DNA of 64,000 nucleotides from Ischnura elegans. Lineage: Eukaryota > Arthropoda > Insecta > Odonata > Coenagrionidae. The DNA lies in contig NC_060248.1 in assembly GCF_921293095.1 (NCBI RefSeq), positions 16,944,744-17,008,743 on the forward strand. The letters are read 5' to 3'. The translations under genes and the position numbers were made by a program. A model generated the notes under the pieces. The model made no database searches and had not been told where the DNA came from. It was given only the letters and a program-made list of their open reading frames with translations. Positions 33,570 through 44,424 of this stretch are shown in pieces. Every line of letters starts with the position of its first letter. The stretch's first letter is position 1.

Positions 33570-34584
33570 ATAAAAAGTTATTAAACAAGGTCCAAAATAG
33601 AAGAGGAAAAGTAATAATAATACTAGTTATATTTTAAACATAAGTGTTTTAATCATGTTTAAAACAAAGGCAGTTCGTCTAAATTGGCACTTATTTTCAA
33701 TCTTAACGCCTCTAACCAGGTACGACGCGTCGTTCCTCTTCATATAATATGATTTATATTTACGTATATATTTTTATTTATATATGAATAATTTATTACC
33801 TCCGGTACGCAACATGTTAAGAAAAAATTGGTGAGCGATCCCATGTAGACGCACGATGCAGGCTGGAGGTATCGCAAAAACCGTAAAATAACCTCCTTTT
33901 TGGCGGATACAGGCGACATATCTCTGACGTACGATTAAATCCGCTCTCTCGTTGTCGCTTGCATTGGACTGCATTAAGCCCTTGCTGCATGCGATGCATG
34001 GATATGTACGAGTTAATGTCTCATGAACAGCAAAATGCATCGTGCAACCTCTCAAATCATACATAAAATGTATGGACATGAGATAGAACCTGGTCCAATT
34101 AGTTTCATGGATTGGTACATTTTCGTTCTGGTCCATGACAATCGCTCATGAATTTAGACATTAAGTCGTACGGGTTAACTTATCGTGTAAACAGGATTTA
34201 ATATCTGAGAGTGATAACACGGCAGCCAGAATGGTCAAAATGGCTCCCAAGCATAGAAATGGAATCCCGGGTCGAACTGCAATGCAATGACCGAGGAGCA
34301 TAGAAATTACTCTTCATCCTCTACTCTTTCTGCCTGAAGTGAAGCGGGAAATGAGTTAAAGCCGGAAATCGCTGTTGTTCATATTTACTCTGCGCTAATA
34401 ACTGGTTGAAATCGTGACGTTTTCCCATAGCAAAGGCTGAAAGATTACGTAGATATATAAATAGAAAAAATATACACAATATACACAAGTAACTTTTAAT
34501 GAACGAAAATTCTGGTTACCTGATAAGGCCACTTATTTTTCAACTAAGGGAGTGTTGACCTGCGGAACAAATTTATTTACGAAA
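33570..34584. other. Unassigned stretch; 120-codon minus-strand ORF inside
   Basis: The minus-strand frame 34136-33774 encodes 120 residues, including RQRYVACIRQKGGYF. I do not recognise it and see no splice sites or homologous copy in the window. It could be a transposon remnant or chance. The rest shows no feature. Confidence 0.25.
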
Positions 34585-34651
34585 CCCCTGTGGTCTAATG
34601 GATGAGGCATCGGTCTCCTATCGGTATGCGGAGTTCGAGTCTCCCTAGGGG
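34585..34651 (+). tRNA. tRNA-Arg(CCT)-like sequence, probable pseudogene
   Basis: The A box TGGTCTAATGG matches the consensus and the B-box region is AGTTCGAGTCT. The acceptor arms CCCCT and AGGGG pair, and the order GTCTAATGGATGAGGC...CTCCTA parallels arthropod tRNA-Arg with anticodon CCT. A TTTTT Pol III terminator follows at 34655-34659. The anticodon stem does not pair (TCGGT versus CGGTA) and the T stem has one mismatch. I therefore call a degenerate tRNA or tRNA-derived sequence. Confidence 0.4.
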
Positions 34652-34978
34652 CAATTTTTCAATTTCATATCAAACTCCGTGTAACCAGGTCTTAATATTG
34701 CTTTTTTTTCCTTCTCTGGAATCCGTGGCACATAACCGCCTGTTGAAGCTCTTGATCGCGTGGACGCGCGTCGTGGCTTCCATTGGTCGAGCGGCCGCAG
34801 GCTCAATTGGTCATCGTGAACTGTACTGTAGCCATCGAAATCCCCTTTAAATGCGGGTCGGACTGCTCGAGGCTTGAGGTCAGCGTGCTCGACGGCCATC
34901 CCAAAGGTCACGGGTCAACAGAGAGACCCGCCTCGGGCACGGGCGTTGTGCAAAAGCCTCGTGCGTGGACATGCCCGT

Positions 34979-35012
34979 GGCACAGAGTAGATATATATCC
35001 CTACTCTGTGCC
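34979..35012. repeat. Perfect 12-bp hairpin
   Basis: GGCACAGAGTAG at 34979-34990 and CTACTCTGTGCC at 35001-35012 pair perfectly around a 10-nt AT-rich loop. It lies in GC-richer sequence (34740-35110) without a supported exon. The function is unknown and the stem is too short for a standard pre-miRNA. Confidence 0.6.
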
Positions 35013-35124
35013 CGTGGGAAGCCCTGCGACGGGCCGAAGGCATTCCCTCCGGGTCCGTTCGGTGGCATCCGGCAAAGAGAGGAGGCGTACCAGCTATGCA
35101 TTCATAGCGTCGAGTATCTCGAGT

Positions 35125-35290
35125 ACATCTACATCTACATAATACCCTGCAAGCCACCGCAAGGGTTTTTGGCAGGGGGTGAATATACACCAACATGCAG
35201 CATTCAATACGCTACCTCTTCGCAGTATTCGAAAATAAGGCCAGGACACATGCTTATGCCAGCAGGCGATTTCAGCTCTCACCGATCATG
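35125..35290 (-). repeat. CR1-like LINE 3' end
   Basis: The plus strand shows ACATCTACATCTACATAATA, CCCTGCAAGCCACCGCAAGG and GGCAGGGGGTGAATATAC. Read on the minus strand this is the family 3' UTR followed by the (GATGTA)n tail. 5'-truncated. Confidence 0.65.
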
Positions 35291-36344
35291 CATTGCTGCA
35301 TGCAAGTTGGCACCAACCATGCGAAAATACAAAATTATTAAGTGGTTTTATATGAAACTGCATAAAACAGTTTAGATGCTGAAAAGGAAAACAAGGTCCG
35401 ACAAAGCCAAGCCAGAAAAGGGGGAAAACATACATTTGGTCGACATAGCTAGTGAAGCGAGTAATTACATTGATGGCAAATCTGTTACTATCCCTGATAG
35501 TCCTAGGAAAGAACGACATCTTAAAATACTCTGTTATTCTTTTATCTTCCTCTCGTGATCTCTTCTGCCATAATACGACGCGTTGGCACAGTAGCGTCGC
35601 GACGGTAAGTGCAGTATACCTTTCATGCTATCTGCGAATACATCCTCTCGGAATTTACTTAGCAGGTTCAGCCTATATTGCGTTCTTCGCTCAAGTAGCG
35701 ACTCCCAGAATTCAACTCATTTAGCAATGAGCCCACGCTGATCCGTTCATTCTTTGCAAACCGTTATAAATCAAGCTGCCCTGAGCTGCACCCAATGGAT
35801 TTCTCCAATCAGTTCTCTCATATGCGTAAGGTATTTTCTGTTTATTATACATTCCTCGTTTTCATTATCTGCCCTTAGCCATTTAAATCCAGAAAATTAT
35901 GTTCTAAAAATGGCCAAAGTCTTCAGAAAACGGGAGTCAAATCGTGAAGAAGTATGGGAAGTTGGGCCGATGGCGGGAGGGGCACTTAGCTGCTGACCGG
36001 AAGACCGAAAGGTTTAAACCTAATCCTCGCTCGCTCCAATTTCGCGGAAAATCGAAGGTGACCCTGGAGAGGGCTTTGCTTCCTCGGTAGGAATGTGTGA
36101 ATTTCATGAGTAAATTCGCGGAAAGTGTGAACAAGTTGTACGAAGAAGGTTGGTTCGTTTGTTTTAGGAAGACTATTTTACCGGAAATTTACCTTCGGTT
36201 AGTTTAATAGATTTTGGCCCGACAATTCGCGGTTAACAAGGAAAGTTAATTACGCTAGTACCTACTTCATACTGTCTGAGTGCTTATTGAGGGTGCGGTT
36301 TTGCTAAAATCAGTTTTATACCAATTAATTATTCAGTTTTCATA
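35291..36344. other. No supported feature
   Basis: There are short ORFs only. A tRNA-like B-box string near 36010 was considered but does not fold convincingly. Confidence 0.35.
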
Positions 36345-36525
36345 TTCATCATCATAAGTCAAAAATCCTAATATTGACGCAGCTATCCATGCCGTTCTCC
36401 TATCCACTAGCCTTTTCAAGGTGACGCATTTCCTTTCTTTTACATCCTTTGTAACCTATCCTTTGTAAAGCATTCGGGGCCGTCCCTTACTCTTCTTCCC
36501 ACCCAACTTTGAGATATTTTCCATC
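36345..36525 (-). pseudogene. RTE-like LINE tail fragment
   Basis: It shares CATCATAAGTCAAAAATCCT, GACGCAGCTATCCATGCCG and CATTCGGGGCCGTCCCTTAC with the fragments at 17.63 and 63.1 kb in matching orientation. Only the C-terminal coding end and tail remain. Confidence 0.6.
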
Positions 36526-37884
36526 GCTATTTTAGAGAGAAGAACTCGTGCAAGGTTCATGAGAAATGGTATTCCCATCCGAACTACTACTACGTATCAT
36601 AAACTAAAATTGGCTCATTTATCGTTTTAAGTTCCAAAGAAGAGAATTTTATATCAAAGAGAAAATCATAGTTTTGCAGCTGAACGAATAATTTGTATTT
36701 ACTGGTCTAAGGCCGAATCAGATCATCTTACTTGTGAAAACCTTCGAACTGAAGTTGGTGGTGGGAGTTCAATGTAGGGGTAGGTTGATGTTAACAACTG
36801 CGTTTAGTGTCTAATTCATTCCCACTCAAACTCAAAATGATGACCGTCTTATTTGTTCAGAATTGATATCTCTAATTTTTATAGAATCTACAAATGAAAT
36901 GGAATTTATGAATTTTAAGCTACAGTATGTATCATGCGATCATAGCATCGTTTGGGTTTTTTTACGGCTGGAGTGAAAAAAAACACTCGAAAAAAACGAG
37001 CTCAATTCTGAACTGTAGCTTTGAATGCATAAATGCGGTGGGGCATGCGCACTCATGTCATAAAAAGATGCAGAATTCTAGCTATTATTTTTGGGGCGCC
37101 ACTTTGGTAGTGTTCGCCACGAAAGGGGGCTCGGCGGGAGGTGTCGCATTATACCAATGAAGTAATCCCATTCCTTAACCTGGTCTCAGCCGTCTTGCAC
37201 TAATATTTTTTAATAATTTCTAAGGAGAGGAAGAATCTGTGCCGTAATTACGAGGTATCGTTCATTTTAGTGTCAATGTTGAAGCGAAATTGACTTAAAA
37301 CTAGGGTTTTCCAGCATAAAACAATGCATTTTCGATCCCCAAAGGTGGAGATATATAGTAAAATCTGCAAACAGAGGCCTTTTATCGGCAAATGCAAACA
37401 CTTTAGATTGCTTTATCCATGAATAGAAAGCTACATTATTGGACATTCTAACCGATATGTCTAGATATTTTTCACTGATATGTACACGGCGTTATCGACA
37501 TAATCGAAATATGCGTAAGTGTAGTCTTCGTGGCATATTTATGTCATAAATTCGGTTTTGCATACAGTTGTCGTGGAAAATCAAAAGTTCAAGAGGTAGT
37601 GTGGTCCCTCAAGCAATACCAATGACGATCCGCTGGAGTTGAGCTGAAGAAATTTCAATCTATCAATCCTTTTGATTAATCTACATCTATGAGTTAGCGC
37701 AGTATGTGGCACGGGGTGACTCCACAAAAGATCTACTGCACTCGTTCTAGCTTTAATCAAAAACGGGCTCGTTCGCCGGACCCAGGCCAAGCACTCAGGA
37801 CAACGACACGATGTCAGACCGGAAACTAGGAGAGTGCAAGAGACACTAAAATGCTACTTTGTAAAATAAAACTATTAGATAGTG
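36526..37884. other. No supported exon; one short dispersed repeat
   Basis: About 37614-37680 is repeated at 38806-38870 (GACGATCCGCTGGAG / AACGATCCGCTAGAG and GAAGAAATTTC blocks). Otherwise nothing that I can support. Confidence 0.4.
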
Positions 37885-38515
37885 ATTAATTAATTATAGT
37901 ATTCTACCGATTAAGGTAGGTTTCCATGGAGTACTAAAGAAATGATCTGGAAGCCTCCCTTTCCGTCCAGCACAGTCTTCTTCAATTCATTGTAAGGCCT
38001 ACTCTCTTTCAATACATCTAAAATTCCTATTCTTTTCCTTCCCCTCCCTCGTTTCCCAAACATTCTACCCTATAACACCATTTTCAACATCCCCTCCCCG
38101 CTAAGCACTAACACCATCCATACCTTCTGTCTCCTCCGTATCTCATCTAAAAGCTGCCTCTCCTCGCCAACCATATCCAGCAATTCGTCGTTCCTTTTCC
38201 TCTCCGTCCATTTCACCCTCTCCATTCTTCTCCATACCCACATCTCGAATGCCTCCAATCTCCTCTCGTCTTCTTTCCTCAGTGTCCACGTTTCCGCACC
38301 GTAGAGAGCTACGCTCCGGATCAAACTCTTCACTAACCTTTTCTTTAAACTCTTACGATCCTCTCAGAAGCTACTTCCTGTTCATGAACGCCTCCTTTGC
38401 TAGTGCAATTCGCTTCCTGATGTCCTTGCTACTGTGTCCGTTTTCCTCTAACGTGCATCCCAAATAGTTAAATTGCTCTACCTGCTCAAGTTTTTCCCCA
38501 CCCACGTTTTAGATA
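37885..38515 (-). pseudogene. RTE-like LINE: reverse transcriptase C-terminal region
   Basis: This is the best-preserved LINE coding fragment in the window. On the minus strand, from about 38510, it reads KVGGEKLEQVEQFNYLGCTL, then after frame breaks LIRSVALYGAETWTLRKEDE, RRLEAFEMWVWRRMERVKWT and ERQLLDEIRRRQKVW. These are the classic C-terminal blocks of endonuclease/reverse-transcriptase proteins of RTE-type LINEs (YLG, LYGxExW, FExxxxRR). A 3' tail (37885-37930) follows. Frameshifts and at least one in-frame stop make it inactive. The arms of the inverted duplication at 43106-43380 derive from the same region of a related element. Confidence 0.82.
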
Positions 38516-39133
38516 GTGATATAAAAACGAAAAGTAAATTAGTAAGTGAACCATTCCTGAGTTGTAACATGCCAAAAAGTCATGCAAATAGTTGGTATTT
38601 ACAAATATAGTAATTTATTATCCACTCATGTTGAGTGCCGAGTTCGAGTTTAGCCATCTTAGAGCTAAACTATCGCAAGTATTATAGTCCCTTATTGTAC
38701 GCGGAAGAAGCTACATCTTACAATTAGATCAATCGGTTCTGGAGTCTATTTCGCTAATCATATACATGTGATCTTTTCTAACACAATAAATTAGGCTATC
38801 TCGAAATACAATAACGATCCGCTAGAGCTGACCTGAAGAAATTTCTATCCGTCAAGCCTTTTGATTCGTGAGTATCCACGCGATTTTGTGCTCGCCGAGT
38901 CTATCAAGTTCCTATGTAGTCACCGACCTTTGCTCTTGCATGGGAACACCCCCACACTCACTGATAAGCGACTCGGCTTTCATTTCTTTATCCCGTCGCG
39001 ACGGAGGTGAGAGTTTTTCCTCGTAGCTCATTGTTTGCTCTCTCACGATACGCAGCGCCGCCGCCGAGGTGTCCGTTGCATTGCGAGACGATCATTCCTC
39101 CGCCGCTCGCCATACGTGCGAACTCGCTCCGTA
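38516..39133. other. Upstream / possible promoter of exon at 39134
   Basis: AT-rich sequence up to about 38900 is followed by CpG-rich sequence (about 38990-39133), consistent with a promoter and 5' UTR. A dispersed repeat lies at 38806-38870. No TATA box is evident. Confidence 0.4.
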
Positions 39134-39211
39134 ATGAGCACTTTGCTGTTCATGCACGCATGTGGCACGCTTCTTCAGCTTGGCATTTTACTGCTATTAG
39201 TGGGAGAATCA
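39134..39211 (+). CDS. Candidate first exon: signal peptide of secreted/membrane protein
   Basis: The ATG at 39134 has a purine at -3 and follows CpG-rich, 5'-UTR-like sequence. The 26 codons read MSTLLFMHACGTLLQLGILL followed by LLVGES. The hydrophobic core LLQLGILLLLVG followed by a small/polar end is a typical signal peptide or N-terminal anchor. The exon ends exactly at codon 26 (TCA), and the next bases, GTAAGTGATG, form a near-perfect donor, giving a phase-0 intron. The protein would therefore enter the secretory pathway. The mature part lies on downstream exons that I could not find before the hAT MITE at 39365, so the family is unknown. Read through, the frame continues without a useful domain. 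Confidence 0.5.
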
Positions 39212-39364
39212 GTAAGTGATGGAGGCTTATTCCCTTTTGATGGCCTCAGTTTTACCAGGGCCAGCTGTAACAGCGCGGTGATACGAGGAAAGCAACTGTG
39301 GAGGGGATTTCAGTATTGCATTGAAAGATTCTGTTCTTCTTCGATCACTAACGCTAAGTTGGAC
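39212..39364 (+). other. Intron start after signal-peptide exon
   Basis: It begins with the GTAAGT donor and has no recognised coding sequence before the MITE at 39365. Confidence 0.4.
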
Positions 39365-39628
39365 CAGTGGCGTAGCGAGGGGGAGGGGCCAGAGGGGTCC
39401 GGAACCCCTCTGGCCCCCCCGAAATATTAAAAAAATTTCTTTCCTTCATAAAACGAAAAAAAATGAAAAATCATGAATTTCCAAAGCATTCTTTGACAAA
39501 TGAAGTTTTTTCGTCGATGAAAAGTGTTAAAATTAGTTTAAAACCATCAACTTAGTTCGTGTTCCTCAAAAGTTTTCCACGCTGGTTTTAGACCCCTCCC
39601 CGTAATAAAAGTCCTGGCTACCCCGTTG
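39365..39628. mobile_element. hAT-type MITE, family B copy 2
   Basis: It starts CAGTGGCGTAGCGAG and shares its AT-rich core with 20520-20787. The right end is decayed (CTGGCTACCCCGTTG). The flanks AGTTGGAC and AGTTTGAA match 6/8. A 14-bp G/C hairpin (CCAGAGGGGTCCGG... / ...CCCCTCTGG) lies near the left end. Confidence 0.82.
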
Positions 39629-40410
39629 AGTTTGAACTTATCAATTAATAACAAATAATGTGTGGTGGAGGTAAGGCAAAATAGAAACAAATCAAGCGAT
39701 ATAAAATGTTTTGATTTACAAATTTGTGTGTGTAAAGCATGTTTTTGCAAACTTCGCTGGCCTCCCGGTGGTGGGGCAAATTCCTCAACTGCAAAACCGA
39801 AGATCACAAGTTTCAGTGCCGCCAGGGTAGGTGGACCCTATCCAGGGTAGGGTGTTTGTGATAGTCAACTATAATTTGGAGATGTTTTTGTTGTGATTTG
39901 TTGATGTTGGAACCTGTTGTGTAGGCCGTTATGTACTGTTTGCGTGGAAGCTGAAAAAAAAAACAGAAAAGTAAATTTTGCTGTCGGGTTTCAATTGTTT
40001 CCGATGAAAAATGCGCACAAATTCCCTCCTTCCTTCCTATCAAAAATATTTTTAAATGAATTATTATTTAATGTACACTTTCTTGGCATGGACCTTATTT
40101 CGCTTATATTGGATTGTTCTTGAAAGCCCCTACAATATATCTACTCGGCACAAAGGATGTAATCATGGTGCTTACTTTAAAATACGATACCAACTAGCGT
40201 GTGCGAAGTTTGATACGACATGAATTTATACGATACATCTTCCTTTCATCATTGAAATGTCAAATTTCGCGACTTTTTCGTAGTATTCTTCTGGTATCAT
40301 AATCTGAAGATGGTTGTTGCGCCTTATTCGAAACATCCGCCAATTTTTCTGAGAATTTTGATTCATACCTTCGAGCCGTGAAGGGGGCACTTTAGCGGTA
40401 ACATATCATT
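39629..40410. other. No supported feature
   Basis: AT-rich sequence with a near-exact short duplication, GGGTAGGTGGACCCTATCC / CAGGGTAGGG, around 39826-39851. No exon. Confidence 0.35.
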
Positions 40411-40460
40411 ACTTCTATATACTACCCCTCAAGACGCCTAAACAGGCGTATGGTGGGGAG
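40411..40460 (-). repeat. CR1-like LINE 3' UTR fragment
   Basis: ACTACCCCTCAAGACGCCTA followed by AACAGGCGTATGGTGGGG is the reverse complement of the family 3' UTR block seen at 31225-31265. Confidence 0.5.
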
Positions 40461-41074
40461 TGCTCGAGTGACACCAGCCGTTTACAAATAAAAAGGAAAA
40501 ATTCTAACGAATATCCGCCTTGCATTTATTGAAGCCCTTTATGGTTAAAACGAATTCCTATTGTACCTATCCGTTCGGCAAATATCTCGCTCCATTAATC
40601 GTTTCTGTCGGACCTGTATTGGGGTTCTAATATGTTGTCCTCCGTGTCGCTCTTAGAGATATCCATCCTCAATTACTCAAGCAGTCTAAACCTAGCAAGC
40701 GGCCTACGAATATCTAGCGGCTCTATCACCCGGATTTTGACCTGATGGCCGTCTCCTTGTTTCGTGAAGATCAATAAAAATAGCTCCTCATTGACCTACC
40801 TACGCATCCAAGTGGTGAAAATGAGATCATCCGTGGATCACCTCCCCAGCAAATCAGGGGAGCAGCGACTCTTGGATGAGAGCCGTTCTTGCTTTAAAAG
40901 TTGGCGGCCGGGGAGGTCTCGGGGATGAAGGAGAGGTCGGGTTTCTGAGAGGAGGGTTGAAGCAGAGCAGGGCTGAGAGAAGGAATTCGTTTGGGCGATA
41001 ACAGCTCCAGAAGATGATATAGCGTCTTTCTTTCATCAGGATATACCCAATCCGGTTGAGCGTCGCCTTTAATC
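40461..41074. other. No supported feature
   Basis: Only short minus-strand frames without known domains. Confidence 0.35.
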
Positions 41075-41303
41075 GTTGCCATTACTCAGTAAATCAACCC
41101 GGAGGTCGGTTTGGTGAGTTGAGGGTAGAGCTCATCCCGGACTAGTCCAAGGGCGTGTTAATTTCACTCATTCAGGGTTAGGGTGTATTGCACTTCGAGG
41201 ATTGTGATTTGGGGTGTCCCACGGTTTAACCCGGGATTTGAACCCGCCACCACTCTTATCAGCATCCAAGTGGTCTATCCCCTTGGCTACCGCGCTCCCC
41301 CAT
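41075..41303 (-). repeat. tRNA-derived SINE B, full-length-like
   Basis: On the minus strand it begins GGGGGAGCGCGGTAGCCAAG (A-box region) and continues with GTGGTGGCGGGTTCAAATCC (B box). The body then contains GGGATGAGCTCTACCC and AAACCGACCTCCGGGTTG. A truncated relative is at 24775-24968. Confidence 0.75.
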
Positions 41304-41659
41304 TAGCGGCAGTAAACATATTAGTGGGTTGAAAGCCACGGGGTATAAGTGATTTCTTTTTTTTACATAGAGCTAGGTACAAAAATTAGGTATAGAATAC
41401 AAACGAGATCAATTAGATAATTCGTAGTGCATTTGATTTTCCACTCGATGTCAGCACAGAACAAAGACCCACTCGTATCCCTTGGCAACCAAGTTTTTGT
41501 GCTTTTTTTCTAACAATTAACTTAACCGAACTCTGTTAAGAATAATATCAGTTGTACTCCTTGGCTTCTAAACCCCTTGCCTTGAGAAGTTAGAATCTAG
41601 ACTGGTCAGTTCAAAACGAATGATGTGACACCATTTTTACAGATTTGCATTCATGGACT
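41304..41659. other. No supported feature
   Basis: AT-rich sequence without exon or repeat. Confidence 0.4.
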
Positions 41660-42264
41660 AATAGGGTGGTTTCCTTTACTTTTTTTATTGCCTAAATCGA
41701 AAGACGATTAAATGAAAAGTGAAAAATTTCAAGCGCGCGGAAACGCGACTGCTAAGTATGAATGCTGGGAAAAACCCGTGTGGCGTCATTCTGGTTCCAG
41801 CTGCCGCTGTTTGAGGCCACTTTGGTGCGATGCTATGAGCGCCGCTACGATCCAGGGTGCTAGCAGGTAGCAGAGTACCCTGCTAGCTGGTAGCGCTTGG
41901 CTGAAATAAGGATTATTAATACCCTATCAAACAAAGGACACTTTCCGACTATATGCGATTTTAATAGATGGTTATTAACAGATGTTTCCCTGAGCTCTGT
42001 GCCTCATGCATGCATTGGTAATCTCAGGCGATGTGAAACTGCTATCTACTCGTATAGAAACTAGGTCCCTGTGACGTCACGTGGAGTGGCATCGCATGGG
42101 CGCCAATCTGGCCTTTTTCAAATGACGATAAAAATTGACCATTGCCATTCGTCTAAACTGGTATTTCTAAAACCAAATAATTTGTATGTTATGAATACAC
42201 TATGGTGGGTAACGAATTGCAATCAATGCCTTTCGTTTTCTTTGATGAAGGAAACTATCCTATT
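41660..42264 (+). mobile_element. TIR element G, copy 2 (605 bp)
   Basis: The termini AATAGGGTGGTTTCCTT and AAGGAAACTATCCTATT are inverted repeats, and the body is collinear with 29905-30571. It has no ORF and lacks a segment near the left end that is present in copy 1. Confidence 0.85.
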
Positions 42265-42929
42265 CCATCGATGGTAAATAGCAAAATAAGAGTATACAGA
42301 GAAATAGCTAATTTTAATCATTTTCTTTACGAGTTAATTCTTTTTCCAGATTTATAAACCGACCTTATTTCCATTTGATCAACGTCATTTGATTGCAGTT
42401 CCAGCATTTACGAGCTATTGACTCAAAACGTAGAGGGTGATGGGGGGTGTCTAAGCTTCATATTTATCAAGGTGTTTTAAGATATAGCGATCTATATTTT
42501 CCATCAAATCGACGTACCCACATATTCTGAAATTAATCAACATCTTCCGCTTGATTAGATAACATCGCCACAAGAACCAGTAAAAATTCGGACTTTCAAA
42601 TGATATTAATATAAACAAAATAAATAATATTTTTTAAAATGGAAGACATAGGAAAGGATTCGGCATTACCGAATTAATATTTACTTAGGATATCTGAAAC
42701 TTTTGTAGCGTTTATTATGTACTAGGTAATCCCATAATTTTTCAGCAATCGTATTACGTGGAAGAGAGTTATGAAGACGAATAGGTTGGGTCTTAATGAA
42801 CTCGCGATAACGCGGTACTTTGTGAACGCGTCTGATTTCTCGTATCGGAATGATTATTCGTTGGTTTGTGAGGTAGCGCCCCGAAGGCCTCAAGTATCAC
42901 TTTTAAATTCATCTTATTAGTTCCTCACG
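42265..42929. other. No supported feature
   Basis: AT-rich sequence. The 70-codon minus-strand frame at 42681-42893 resembles LINE-type text weakly but could not be assigned. Confidence 0.3.
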
Positions 42930-43105
42930 TGACTTGAATCCACTCGTAATATTCATTAATGTTTCCCTCGCACGCCTTCCCCATTTCTCCAGTATTCTAT
43001 TTTATAATTATCTGCACCATCCCATCCTTTTATAGTGGATGATACATCCACACCATGATCTTTGTTCACTAATAAATTTACTCTCCTTGCACAACATTGA
43101 TTATC
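42930..43105 (-). pseudogene. RTE-like LINE remnant next to hairpin
   Basis: CACGCCTTCCCCATTTCTCC and GTATTCTATTTTATAATTAT parallel the 3' coding region at 38040-38100. It borders the hairpin at 43106, whose arms come from an upstream part of the same type of element. Confidence 0.45.
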
Positions 43106-43380
43106 AAGAAAGCGGAAACGTTGATCTTGATGATGGTGGATGAGAATAGGAATAGAAGCGTTCGAGATGTGACTGCGTAGATTGATTATGATGATGGGAC
43201 AATTGAAGGGGAATTTGGCGAAGTAAAAACTCTAAATGTCATAACACCATTTAGAGTTTTTATTACGCCAAATTCCCCTTCATCTGTCCCATCATCATAA
43301 TCAATCTACGCAGCCACATCTCGAACGCTTCTATTCCTATTCTCATCCACCATCATCAAGATCAACGTTTCCGCTTTCTT
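43106..43380. repeat. Near-perfect 133-bp inverted duplication of LINE RT sequence
   Basis: The left arm is 43106-43238, the loop is the 9 nt 43239-43247, and the right arm is 43248-43380. Aligning one arm with the reverse complement of the other gives 5 mismatches in 133 positions. Weaker pairing extends outwards to about 43089 and 43396. Each arm, read toward the loop, contains codons for IEAFEMWLRR (one copy has a stop in place of W), matching LEAFEMWVWRR of the RTE-like RT at 38.1 kb. A transcript through it would fold into a long double-stranded hairpin. High arm identity implies recent origin or continuing correction. Confidence 0.92.
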
Positions 43381-44420
43381 AATAATCATTGTAGTGCACT
43401 TATTTAATAAATAATTATTCATATACAATAAGACTTATATCAGTGATAATTTTTAATAAACTATGCTAAATTCATTCGTCATTTGTACACTATTTATCAA
43501 CATATGTCAATACTTACTTCCTATTCCTGTAACCATGTAAACTCAAGATGATTTTTAACCTCTCCTACGACCCGCCTCCACTCTTCTCTGTCTTCCGCCA
43601 TGTCTATTTCTGCTCCAAGTCTTCTTACATCTTTCAGGACTTGGTCTCTCCAACGCAGTTTTGGATTTCTTGAGGTTCCCAACGATGTCTTGGTCTTCCT
43701 AGAGGTTCAATGGGTCTACCATTAAAAACCTGTTATATCATTCTGATGTTGCCCCTTCTCGACATGTGGTCCAGCTATCTTAAACGTTAGCTTTTTACCT
43801 TCGCAATTATATCCGGCTCATTAGTTTACTATTTTTCAATAAATTATGGAAAAATTTGCAACTTGCCGTGAGTCTACCCTGGCTATATGCTTGGACCAAT
43901 AACGATTCTATTTCCTCTGCTGAAAAAGATCCTCCTCCTCTGAATGTGTACATATTTATTTTCCTCGCTCGCCTCGCAATAATGTTCACCGCTCGTGGGT
44001 TCTTGAGCCTGCATATTCTCGAGTCCGTGTGTCCCCATTGGCGAGCGACACGATGAGAGAGAGAGAGAGAGGTTAGAGGACCCCGTGGGCCGGGGCGATA
44101 TTCTCCCTCGCGCCCCTGCGGCGACCCACCCGCTCCATGCCCTCCTCCCCTCCCTCCCACAAGGGGTCCCAAAAGAGCGGCCCCTCGCGTCATCTCTCCC
44201 TTCCCAGGGGCTCTCGAGTATCGACCCGAGTTTCGTTCGTGGCACTCCTCGTCGCCGTCTGCCACTGCACACTCTATGACCCTCGCGAGCCACGACGAGT
44301 CCAGCTGCCACCGCGTCGCTTTGAGTGACGCGCTGGACCATGGTCAGCCTCGACCAACGGCAATGGCCGACTGGGGGCGTCGACCAAACTGCCCGGACTG
44401 GTACAATGAACCCCAATGGT
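43381..44420. other. No supported exon; GC-rich part and (GA)n microsatellite
   Basis: About 44050-44350 is GC-rich with overlapping frames on both strands (up to 177 codons) and no recognised domain. A (GA)n run lies at 44055-44071. The minus-strand frame beginning at 44265 starts at GTG, not ATG. Confidence 0.35.
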
Positions 44421-44424
44421 CTCG

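Noticed and set aside
33774..34136. 120-codon minus-strand ORF as a host gene
   Set aside because: No recognised domain, second copy or splice context; reported only as an unassigned ORF in a non-coding stretch.
35980..36060. tRNA-like head with GGTTTAAACC string
   Set aside because: No acceptor or T-arm pairing could be drawn.
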